Positions 1 through 7,224 of a DNA stretch of 64,000 nt are shown piece after piece (position 1 is the stretch's first letter; every line of letters begins with the position of its first letter). A program made the position numbers and the translations under genes. The notes beneath the pieces were generated by a model. That model saw nothing but the letters and a program-made list of their open reading frames with translations. It had not been told where the DNA came from and ran no database searches. This DNA is from GWA2-66-18 sp964537395 (GTDB taxonomy: Bacteria; Elusimicrobiota; Elusimicrobia; UBA1565; UBA9628): NCBI GenBank assembly GCA_964537395.1, contig CAZIBN010000010.1:1-64000 (forward strand), in the 5' to 3' direction.

Positions 1-2
1 GC

Positions 3-143
3 TCACGCCTGGAGGCTATGTGTTTTATCCGGAGCCGATGGAGCTGCGATCGCAGGTGCCGGAGCCGGCGGCGCATCCTCGGCCCGAAGCGCACTGGGAA
101 TCGTCAAAATCGCCGCCATTAACGCCAATAGGAACTTGCTCAT
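3..143 (-). CDS. Small exported peptide, unknown function
   Basis: A 46-residue product starting MSKFLLALMAAIL, with a hydrophobic signal-peptide core and an AxA-like site (SALRAED) near residue 18. An Ala/Pro-rich tail follows. The reading frame stays open upstream to about 209, but the signal peptide fixes the start at 143. The purine-rich stretch before this ATG is only a weak ribosome binding site. No family is recognised. The mature part would be under 30 residues, so it could be a secreted peptide or a degraded remnant of a longer exported protein. Confidence 0.45.
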   Translation of the reverse strand: MSKFLLALMAAILTIPSALRAEDAPPAPAPAIAAPSAPDKTHSLQA

Positions 144-304
144 GAATCCCCCGCTCCGACTTACTTGAACCGCCGACTCATTGCGCATTGGCTCCGACGA
201 AACGGCCATGCGCAGCTATACGCGGGGGCGGCGTCTGGCGGGAGACGTCAGGAGCGTAATTCTACGCATGGCGGGCAAAGGTCCCGAGAGGTATATTCTG
301 CCTG

Positions 305-1975
305 ATGCGATCAGAAGCAAAGGCCCCCACGTCCGCTAAAATCATGATTTTCGGAGCCGGCATCTCCGGGTTAAGCGCCGCGCATGAATTAGTCCAGCTA
401 GGCTACAGCGTTTCGGTGTATGAGATCGCCGAAGAAGCGGGCGGGTTCTTCAGGAGTCATCGGGACAAACAGGACAACCTGCCTTCGGAATATTCCTGGC
501 ATGGGATGGGCCCCTGGTACATCAACGCTTTTGACCTTATGCGGCATATCCCTTTTAACGACAAAGGGAACATCTATGACCTGGCCCTCTCTCGTCCCAT
601 CGATTTCGGCATCTTCCCGGATGCCGGGAAGGCCCAATTCTATGCCGGGGGCCTTAAGAATTTTTCCGCGATGTTCATGATGAGCAAGCGGGAATTCGTC
701 AAATGGTCTTACTTGATGTTTAAAACCTGGACCTCCAATAACAGAAGCAGGATCGACTATGACAAGCTGAATGCGGCGCAAGCCTGGAAACCTTTATTAA
801 AAGACAAAGCCTATAAGGCCTGGCGGTCCTGCTTCGGCCCGTGGATCGGCTCGGATTGGTCGAAAGTTTCATTGCACACCGCCGGTGATTTTTTCAGGAA
901 GCAATTCGCCACTAAAGCCCTGGAGAAGCACAAAGCCGACCAGGACGGGCCAGGATGGACGCAAAAGACCGGCACCGGCTGGCTGCTGTTCAAAGGTCCC
1001 AGCAGCGAATACTGGTTCCGTCCCTGGGTTAAATACCTTGAAGCCGAAGGCGTGAACTTCTTTTGGCAGAAAGCGCTGACGGAGCTTGAATTCGACGGAG
1101 CCAAGATCACCTCCGCTTATTGCGGCGGAGAAAAGATCCACGGAGATATGTATATCCTGGCCCTGAATCCTTTTATCACCGCTGATATTTTAAGCAAGAC
1201 CCCCGCGCTTGAGCGGCAGGAAGAATTGAGATCGTTCAGGCCCCTTATCCAGGGCGGCCCTCACGTTCAAGTTTCCTTCCGGCTGGCATTCTCTGAAAAG
1301 ATCGAATTTCCCCGGGCAAGGACTGCCGTTGTGGTTTGCGATTCCGAATTCAACATAACCCTTTTTGCCGAAGAGCAGGCCTGGGACGAGGAAGTGGACC
1401 TGGGACAAAACGTGGAATCTCTTTGGACGGGCACCTCCTGTATCAGCAGCTTTCCGGGGAGGATCCACCATAAGCCGGTGAATAATTGCACCAAGGACGA
1501 GTTCATAGACGAAGTCAAAGCCCAGATCTTAAGCTGCGGCGCGCTTAATGACTTGATCAAAGAAGCGAACAACGGCAAAGAACTGAAGGACTTCCCGATA
1601 TTGAGGATAGAAGTGTGGCATGAATGGGAATTTTCCCGTGAAGGCATCAAATCACCGCAGGCCAAATGGGTTAACACAACCAACACCGAAGCCTACCGGC
1701 CCGCGCAGAGGACCCCGGTCTCAAATCTATTCCTGGCCGGAGCCCATACCAGGACCCAGGCCCAGGTATGGAGCATCGAAGGCGCCGTAGAAAGCGGCAG
1801 ACGAGCCGCGAAGGCGGTCGACGGGCGGGTTGAAGTACTCGACCAGCATCTGCCCGTCTGGTTTAAAGTGTTATCCAGGATCGATGATCTTTTATATTCA
1901 GTTAAAGCGCCTCAACTCATCGATTCCACTTTATTGACCCTGACCTTATTTTTACTTTGGCGGTTCATTAGATAA
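305..1975 (+). CDS. FAD-dependent amine oxidase / phytoene desaturase-like oxidoreductase
   Basis: 556 residues. The N-terminus carries a dinucleotide-binding beta-alpha-beta motif (IFGAGISGLSAAHEL, about residues 14-29) followed by an acidic residue and a GG motif, as in the NAD_binding_8 / amine-oxidase superfamily (phytoene desaturase, hydroxysqualene dehydroxylase). Near the C-terminus is the FAD-contacting segment LFLAGAHT, then a hydrophobic segment ending WRFIR that may anchor the protein in the membrane. The substrate is not predictable; a polyene or lipid substrate would fit the family. Codon use is AT-richer than in the neighbours (TTA, AAA and AGG codons are frequent), which suggests transfer. 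A TATATT hexamer at 292-297 lies 7 nt before the ATG, consistent with a leaderless message. Confidence 0.75.
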   Translation: MRSEAKAPTSAKIMIFGAGISGLSAAHELVQLGYSVSVYEIAEEAGGFFRSHRDKQDNLPSEYSWHGMGPWYINAFDLMRHIPFNDKGNIYDLALSRPIDFGIFPDAGKAQFYAGGLKNFSAMFMMSKREFVKWSYLMFKTWTSNNRSRIDYDKLNAAQAWKPLLKDKAYKAWRSCFGPWIGSDWSKVSLHTAGDFFRKQFATKALEKHKADQDGPGWTQKTGTGWLLFKGPSSEYWFRPWVKYLEAEGVNFFWQKALTELEFDGAKITSAYCGGEKIHGDMYILALNPFITADILSKTPALERQEELRSFRPLIQGGPHVQVSFRLAFSEKIEFPRARTAVVVCDSEFNITLFAEEQAWDEEVDLGQNVESLWTGTSCISSFPGRIHHKPVNNCTKDEFIDEVKAQILSCGALNDLIKEANNGKELKDFPILRIEVWHEWEFSREGIKSPQAKWVNTTNTEAYRPAQRTPVSNLFLAGAHTRTQAQVWSIEGAVESGRRAAKAVDGRVEVLDQHLPVWFKVLSRIDDLLYSVKAPQLIDSTLLTLTLFLLWRFIR

Positions 1976-2090
1976 TTCCCAGATTCAGAATACCCTTCAC
2001 CTCCCCCTCGCTCAGGAAGCAGCCAACGAACAACTTACGCTCCTCCGCACACCCTCCGATAACACCCTGTCTGCGCGACGAAATAGGCTC

Positions 2091-2214
2091 TATCGGGTAT
2101 AAATATTGACAAGTCTTGACAAAACAGGCTACATCGGGTATAATTTTATACTACTTATACCCGATAACGCCTCTTTCCGCTAACACGCGGCACCAAACGG
2201 CGGCATCGGGTATA
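2091..2214 (+). promoter_or_regulatory. hip operon promoter and four-site operator array
   Basis: Two overlapping-register TTGACA hexamers (2106-2111 and 2116-2121). The second is exactly 17 bp before TATAAT (2139-2144), a consensus sigma-70 promoter. The ten-mer ATCGGGTATA occurs at 2092-2101, 2133-2142 and 2205-2214, and in inverse orientation (TATACCCGATA) at 2156-2166. The second copy overlaps the -10 and forms an inverted pair with the third site. This is the arrangement expected for autorepression by a HipB-type dimer. The leader to the hipB ATG is about 75 nt. Confidence 0.85.
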
Positions 2215-2225
2215 GCGCCAACAAC

Positions 2226-2435
2226 ATGAAAAAAAACGCCGTCTCAGACTTCGTGAAGGAACACCGCCGCTCGGCAGGGCTCACGCAGACCGAACTCGCG
2301 ACCAAGGCGGGCGTCGGGTTGCGCTTCATACGCGATCTGGAGCAAGGCAAAACCTCGCTGCGCACCGACACTGTCAATAAGGTCCTTTTTCTTTTCGGAA
2401 AACGTCTGGGTCCAGTGGACCTGCACCGAGAATAA
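2226..2435 (+). CDS. hipB: HipB-type XRE antitoxin/repressor
   Basis: 69 residues, almost entirely a Cro/C1-type helix-turn-helix domain (LTQTELATKAGVGLRFIRDL, about residues 18-37, then an E-Q-G-K turn). In HipBST systems HipB is the DNA-binding component that autorepresses the operon. The downstream order (small HipA-N-like protein, then kinase) matches that tripartite system and not two-gene hipBA. The repeated ATCGGGTATA sites immediately upstream are the likely operators. The hipS start lies 3 nt after the stop codon. Confidence 0.88.
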   Translation: MKKNAVSDFVKEHRRSAGLTQTELATKAGVGLRFIRDLEQGKTSLRTDTVNKVLFLFGKRLGPVDLHRE

Positions 2436-2438
2436 CCC

Positions 2439-2765
2439 ATGAGCCTAAATCGCGCGACGGTCCTTTTCGACTCCAAGCCGGCCGGTGTTCTGACCAAGAA
2501 GTCGGACGGCTATGAGTTCGCCTACGACAGCGGATATCTGTCAGACGCCGCGGCCGCACCGATCAGCCTGTCCATGCCTTTACGCGCGGAGAAGTACGAG
2601 TCAAAAGAACTCTTCCCCTTTTTCGACGGACTGCTGCCCGAAGGGTGGCTCTTGGATCTAGACTGCGCCGCGGCGAAGATCGACAAGAACGACAAGTTCC
2701 GCCTGCTTCTGCACACGGGGCAAGACCCGGTGGGCGCCGTAAGCGTCCGGCCGATCGAGGAATAG
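2439..2765 (+). CDS. hipS: HipS, HipA N-subdomain-like antitoxin
   Basis: 108 residues corresponding to the HipA N-terminal subdomain 1 ('couple_hipA'). Visible hallmarks are ISLSMPLR (about residues 46-53), FFDGLLPEGW (about 64-73) and the closing DPVGAVSV. In classical HipA this segment is fused to the kinase; here it is a separate gene. That is the defining feature of HipBST, in which HipS rather than HipB neutralises the kinase (known for the enteropathogenic E. coli system). The stop is followed after one base by the hipT ATG, so the two are almost certainly translated together. Confidence 0.85.
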   Translation: MSLNRATVLFDSKPAGVLTKKSDGYEFAYDSGYLSDAAAAPISLSMPLRAEKYESKELFPFFDGLLPEGWLLDLDCAAAKIDKNDKFRLLLHTGQDPVGAVSVRPIEE

Positions 2766-2766
2766 A

Positions 2767-3717
2767 ATGGCGAACAGATGCCTCTGCTGTCATAAGCCGG
2801 TCGAGACGCGCGAGCGCTACCACCCGCGTTGCCTCAATCGCCTGTTCGGCACCACACGCCCGCCTGAGATCCCGTTCGGCGTGGCGGACCTGCCCGGCAT
2901 CGTCACCAAGGCCGAAGGCCGCATGTCGATCTCCGGCGTCCAAGCGAAAGTCTCCATCCGGCTCGACAAGGCGAGCGGGAAAATAGAATCCGTCGTCACG
3001 GGCGGAACCCACATTCTCAAGTCCGAAAGCGACCGCTTCCCGCAGATCCCGATGAACGAGAACCTCTGCATGAACATGGCCGAAGAATTGGGCATGCGCG
3101 TCCCGTCGCACGGCCTTTTCGAGATGTCCGACGGGAGGCTCTGCTACATCATCAAGCGTTTCGACCGAGCCGACGACGGAAGCAAATTCCCGAACGAAAC
3201 AACGTTCCAAATCATGGGCTCGACCGACAAATACATGGGCTCGCTCGAGCAAGTCGGCAAGACCATTCGCGCACACGCGGCCAACATCGGCTTGGACATG
3301 ATCGACCTCTTCGAGCGCGCCCTTCTGTGCTTTCTCACGGGCAACGGCGATATGCATCTGAAGAACTGGGCGCTGCTCGGACGGGGGAAAGACATCACGT
3401 TTGCCCCCTGCTACGATCTCGTCAGTTCCAGGCTCTATATCGAGAAAGAAGAGGACTCGGCGCTGACGATCAACGCTAAGAGGAACAAGCTCAAGCGAAG
3501 CGACTTCGAAGCGCTGGCGAAGAATCTTCAGATCGACGCGAAGGCCGCCGCTAACATCTTCGACAAGCTGGAACGCGCCCAAGAACCCTTGCGCGGCATG
3601 ATCGTCCAGTCGGAGCTGCGCACCGACTTGCGCCAAGAGCTCCTGAGCATTCTCGGGACGCGCTACAAACGGCTTTACGGAAATGTCGAGCAGCTCTCGC
3701 CCCCCGATCCAAAATGA
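2767..3717 (+). CDS. hipT: HipT Ser/Thr kinase toxin
   Basis: 316 residues. It begins with a Cys-rich zinc-finger-like patch (C5, C7, C8, H9, H19, C22). The Gly-rich loop MSISGVQAK (residues 53-61) carries the S-I-S pair (S54, S56), the position of regulatory autophosphorylation in HipT. The catalytic segment GNGDMHLKNW lies near residue 191 and the metal-binding Asp of CYDLVSS near 215, so the kinase looks intact. In studied systems the target is an aminoacyl-tRNA synthetase (GltX for HipA, TrpS for HipT); the target here is unknown. The stop codon overlaps the start of the downstream phosphoesterase by 4 bp. Confidence 0.87.
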   Translation: MANRCLCCHKPVETRERYHPRCLNRLFGTTRPPEIPFGVADLPGIVTKAEGRMSISGVQAKVSIRLDKASGKIESVVTGGTHILKSESDRFPQIPMNENLCMNMAEELGMRVPSHGLFEMSDGRLCYIIKRFDRADDGSKFPNETTFQIMGSTDKYMGSLEQVGKTIRAHAANIGLDMIDLFERALLCFLTGNGDMHLKNWALLGRGKDITFAPCYDLVSSRLYIEKEEDSALTINAKRNKLKRSDFEALAKNLQIDAKAAANIFDKLERAQEPLRGMIVQSELRTDLRQELLSILGTRYKRLYGNVEQLSPPDPK

Positions 3718-4346
3718 GATTCGTCTGCACCTCCGACACGCACACCCTGCACGATCGGCTTCCCATCCCGGACGGCGATGTGTTCATTCATGCCGGTGAC
3801 TTCACGGCCCACGGCGAACTACCGGATATCGCGCGCTTCAACTCTTTCCTGGGGCAGCTCCCCCACAAACACAAGATCGTGATCGCTGGCAATCACGATT
3901 TCGCCTTCGAACGACAGCCTGCGCTGGCCAGGTCGCTTTTGACGAACAGCCTCTATCTCCAGGACTCCGAGACCGTCATCAACGGCCTACGAATCTACGG
4001 GTCGCCCTGGCAGCCGTGGTTCTACGATTGGGCCTTCAACTTACAGCGCGGCCCCGAGATCAAGGCCAAATGGGACCGGATCCCGGACAACGTCCAAATC
4101 CTCGTGACACACGGGCCGCCGCTCGGCCACGGAGACGAGGCTTTGCGCCCGTCCGGAAAAGGCGAGCGCGTCGGCTGCGAGGATCTGCTCGCCGCGATCC
4201 AGCGGATCAAACCCGCCTACCACGTCTTCGGCCATATCCACGAGGGCTACGGAATCACAAAGGAAGGCCCGACGACCTGCGTCAACGCCAGCATGTGCGA
4301 CGATATGTACAAGCCCATCAATCCTCCCCTCGTGTTCGACCTCTAA
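3714..4346 (+). CDS. MPPED-like metallophosphoesterase coupled to hipT
   Basis: 210 residues of the calcineurin-like phosphoesterase superfamily. Metal motifs in order: SDTH (residues 7-10), HAGDF (about 27-31), AGNHD (about 59-63), THGPP (about 132-136) and GHIHEG (about 169-174). The spacing and the HGPPLGHGD and GHIHEGYG contexts are closest to the MPPED1/2 group, class III-type cyclic-nucleotide or general phosphodiesterases. All metal ligands seem present. The ATG overlaps the hipT stop (ATGA), so translation is coupled to the toxin kinase. A role in the toxin-antitoxin system is an inference; it could also be a passenger. It would act in the cytoplasm, as no signal peptide is present. 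Confidence 0.85.
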   Translation: MRFVCTSDTHTLHDRLPIPDGDVFIHAGDFTAHGELPDIARFNSFLGQLPHKHKIVIAGNHDFAFERQPALARSLLTNSLYLQDSETVINGLRIYGSPWQPWFYDWAFNLQRGPEIKAKWDRIPDNVQILVTHGPPLGHGDEALRPSGKGERVGCEDLLAAIQRIKPAYHVFGHIHEGYGITKEGPTTCVNASMCDDMYKPINPPLVFDL

Positions 4347-4389
4347 CGGCCAAGGTGGCCCAGACACCAGCATTTCCGCCGGCGAAAGC

Positions 4390-7143
4390 TCAGTCCCCCA
4401 CCGCCTCCGAGCTCAAGGCGAAGACCTGGCGAAGCTCGTCGTTGGAGAGCTCGGTGAGCCAGCCTTCGCCGGCGCCGACGACGCGCTCCGCGACGTCCCT
4501 CTTGCGTTCGAGCATCGCGTCGATCTTCTCCTCCAGCGTTCCGGCGCAGACGAATTTATGGACCTGGACGTTGCTGGTCTGGCCGATGCGGTGGGCCCGA
4601 TCCGTGGCCTGATTCTCCACCGCCGGATTCCACCAACGGTCGTAGTGGAAGACATGGGTGGCGCGGGTCAGGTTGAGGCCCGTGCCGCCGGCCTTGAGCG
4701 AGAGGACGAAGACCGCGGGGCCTTCGCCCTCGGCCTGGAAGCGCTCCACCATGAGGTCGCGCTGAGTACGAGGCACGCCGCCGTGCAGGAACAGGACCTC
4801 GCGGCCGAAGGTCTCCCCGAGGTGACGCTGGAGCAAATGGCCCATTTCCGCGTACTGGGTGAAAACGAGAGCCCTCTCGCCCGATTCGAGAATTTCCTCG
4901 AGCATCTCGCACAGGCGCGCGAGCTTGCCGGAGCGGCCCTCGAGCCGGGAGCCGTCGCCCAGGAAATGGGCCGGATGGTTGCAGATCTGCTTCAGCTTGG
5001 TCAAAGCGGCGATGATGAGGCCGCGGCGCTGTATGCCGTCGGCGCCTTCGATGACGGCCTCCGCGTCCCGCCCCACGGCGGCGTACAGCGAGGCCTGCTC
5101 CTTGGTCAGGTTGCAGAACACCTTCATCTCGAGCTTGTCGGGAAGATCGCGGATGATGGACTTGTCGGATTTAAGCCGGCGCAGCACGAAGGGCCGCGTG
5201 AGGCGCGAGAGGCGCTCGGCGGCCTCCTTGTCGCCGGTTTCGATCGGCCCAAAGAAGTTCTTCTTGAAATCCGTCTGGCTTCCCAGCAGGCCCGGGTTGA
5301 GGAACTCCATGATGGACCACAGGTCGCCCACATGATTCTCGACCGGAGTGCCGGTCAGCGCGATCCGGTAGTCGGCCTCGAGCGCGCGGGCCGCGCGCGA
5401 CTGGAGGGTCTGAGGGTTCTTCACGTTCTGAGCCTCGTCGAGGATGACGCCGCCCCAACGGATCTCGCGCAGAGCCTCGAAGTCTCGCGCCAGCAGCGCG
5501 TAGCTCGTGACCACGATGGCGTGCTTGGCGATGCTTTTCTTGAAAGCGGCCGCCCTGTCCCGGTCCACTCCGTGATGGACCAGGACCGGCAGGCCGGGCG
5601 TGAAGCGCTCCGCTTCTTTTTTCCAGTTCGAGACGACGGACAGCGGACAGGCGATCAGGACCGGCCGGCGGACCCCGGCCTCATGGTCTCTCTGGATCAA
5701 GGCCAGGGCCTGGATGGTCTTGCCCAGGCCCATGTCGTCGGCCAGGCAGCCCCCCAGCCCGTATTGGCGCAGGAACGCGAGCCAGGAGAAGCCCCGCCGC
5801 TGATAGGGCCGCAGCCGGCCGGCGAGCTTTTTGGGCGCCGGGAGCTTTTCATAGTGCGCCTTGCCCTGGATGCGGTCCAGAAAACGCCCGAGCTCCCCCT
5901 CCGCCGAGACCTCCTGGGTCTCGAGCCCGGGCGGAGACTCGCCGCCGCCCAGGGACATGCGCACCAGCTCGCGAAGGGTCGCCTGCTCCTTTTTTTTCCA
6001 GAACTCCATCGCGGTCCGGATATCTTCGCCGCTGGCTTCGACCCAGCGCCCGCGCAGGCGCACCAAGGGCTCCTTGAGCATCGCCAAGTCGTCGAGCTCT
6101 TTTCGGGTCAAGGTGTCCGTGCCGAGCGCGACCTCCCAGTCCAGGCGTATCACATCGTCAAGAGACAGCCCCAAGGCTCCCTGCATCCCGGGTCTCGACG
6201 CCCTGGCCCGCGCCGCTAATCTGGACCTGCCGCCCTTGCGGGTCCACCAGGCGGGAAGCATGACGCCGAAGCCCGCCGCCTCTAAGGCTGCGGCGCGCGA
6301 TGTCAGGAAATCATGGGCCCCTCGCGCGTCGAGGTCATAGCCGTCCGGCGCGACCGACTCCAGGCTGAGCCTGATGTCGGGGCAGATCCTCGCCGCATGC
6401 TCCAGGGCCCCGAGCAGCTTCTCGCGAAGCTCGAAGCTCTCGCGCCGGAGGATCTTCGGCGCCCGGGGGCCGGCGCCCAGGGCGGAGCCAGGGGGCAGGA
6501 GAAGGCTGGGATCGCTCGTCGACTGGAGCAGATAGCTCACCCGCCACACGCCTTGCGGATCCTCGGGCTCCTCCAGACGGAAGCACAGCTTGAACGGGCC
6601 GGCGGCCTGCTCCGGGATCCCCGGGGAGCGGCTGCTTGCGATCTTCGACTCGCTGCGCATGAGGTGGCCGGCGATCTCGCGCATGAATTCGGACAGCAGT
6701 CCGTCGGGGCTCGCTTCGCCGCCAGGAACGCGTGCCGCGAGCTCCTGGAAAGCCTGCTCGTCAGGGCCCGTATAGATCGGCTTCCAGTATGACCGGAACC
6801 GATTGTTTTCCAGGGCGTACCCCGGAACAATTCTCTCCCGGACCACGAGCGAGGCGCAAAAATCCAGGGCGGAGGTCCAGAAGGACAGATCAGGACCGAT
6901 CAGCGCGCATTGAGCCGCGACGCTCTTGCCGGCGCCGGCCGCCAGAAAATCGACGGCCTCGGCCGTCTCGAGCGGGACGGCATGCTCGGACCCGGGCGCG
7001 ATAGCTTCGAACTGGAGCGGCCGGTCGATGCCCGCCGCCCGCAGCGCCGTCCCCAGCATGTCCGGCTCGGCGCACTTGGCGTCGGGAGCTTCGCCCCACA
7101 CGAACAGGCGACCGCGAAGAAAGCTGGCGTGGAGAATGATCAC
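4390..7143 (-). CDS. SNF2/RapA-family DEAD-like helicase
   Basis: 917 residues with a GTG start at 7143. The N-terminal half (about 1-430) is the bacterial SNF2-associated region. The ATPase core follows: Walker A in DDMGLGKT (about 468), the DEAQ box in LDEAQNVKNP (about 568) and the helicase C domain ending in ATDRAHRIGQ (about 840). The family uses ATP to translocate on DNA or remodel nucleoprotein (RapA recycles RNA polymerase). The specific role here is unknown. It converges with the hip operon across about 43 bp and is separated by about 80 bp from the next gene on its strand. Confidence 0.9.
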   Translation of the reverse strand: MIILHASFLRGRLFVWGEAPDAKCAEPDMLGTALRAAGIDRPLQFEAIAPGSEHAVPLETAEAVDFLAAGAGKSVAAQCALIGPDLSFWTSALDFCASLVVRERIVPGYALENNRFRSYWKPIYTGPDEQAFQELAARVPGGEASPDGLLSEFMREIAGHLMRSESKIASSRSPGIPEQAAGPFKLCFRLEEPEDPQGVWRVSYLLQSTSDPSLLLPPGSALGAGPRAPKILRRESFELREKLLGALEHAARICPDIRLSLESVAPDGYDLDARGAHDFLTSRAAALEAAGFGVMLPAWWTRKGGRSRLAARARASRPGMQGALGLSLDDVIRLDWEVALGTDTLTRKELDDLAMLKEPLVRLRGRWVEASGEDIRTAMEFWKKKEQATLRELVRMSLGGGESPPGLETQEVSAEGELGRFLDRIQGKAHYEKLPAPKKLAGRLRPYQRRGFSWLAFLRQYGLGGCLADDMGLGKTIQALALIQRDHEAGVRRPVLIACPLSVVSNWKKEAERFTPGLPVLVHHGVDRDRAAAFKKSIAKHAIVVTSYALLARDFEALREIRWGGVILDEAQNVKNPQTLQSRAARALEADYRIALTGTPVENHVGDLWSIMEFLNPGLLGSQTDFKKNFFGPIETGDKEAAERLSRLTRPFVLRRLKSDKSIIRDLPDKLEMKVFCNLTKEQASLYAAVGRDAEAVIEGADGIQRRGLIIAALTKLKQICNHPAHFLGDGSRLEGRSGKLARLCEMLEEILESGERALVFTQYAEMGHLLQRHLGETFGREVLFLHGGVPRTQRDLMVERFQAEGEGPAVFVLSLKAGGTGLNLTRATHVFHYDRWWNPAVENQATDRAHRIGQTSNVQVHKFVCAGTLEEKIDAMLERKRDVAERVVGAGEGWLTELSNDELRQVFALSSEAVGD

Positions 7144-7224
7144 TGCGGGGTTTTGCTCTGCTCTAATACCGGCTCAAGAGGGAATATGAATAATAGTAAT
7201 TCTCCCCCAGGCTTTATCTTCGAC

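Noticed and set aside
4558..6219. 553-codon plus-strand ORF opposite the SNF2 helicase
   Set aside because: Antisense shadow caused by GC-rich third positions; the minus-strand frame has all helicase motifs.
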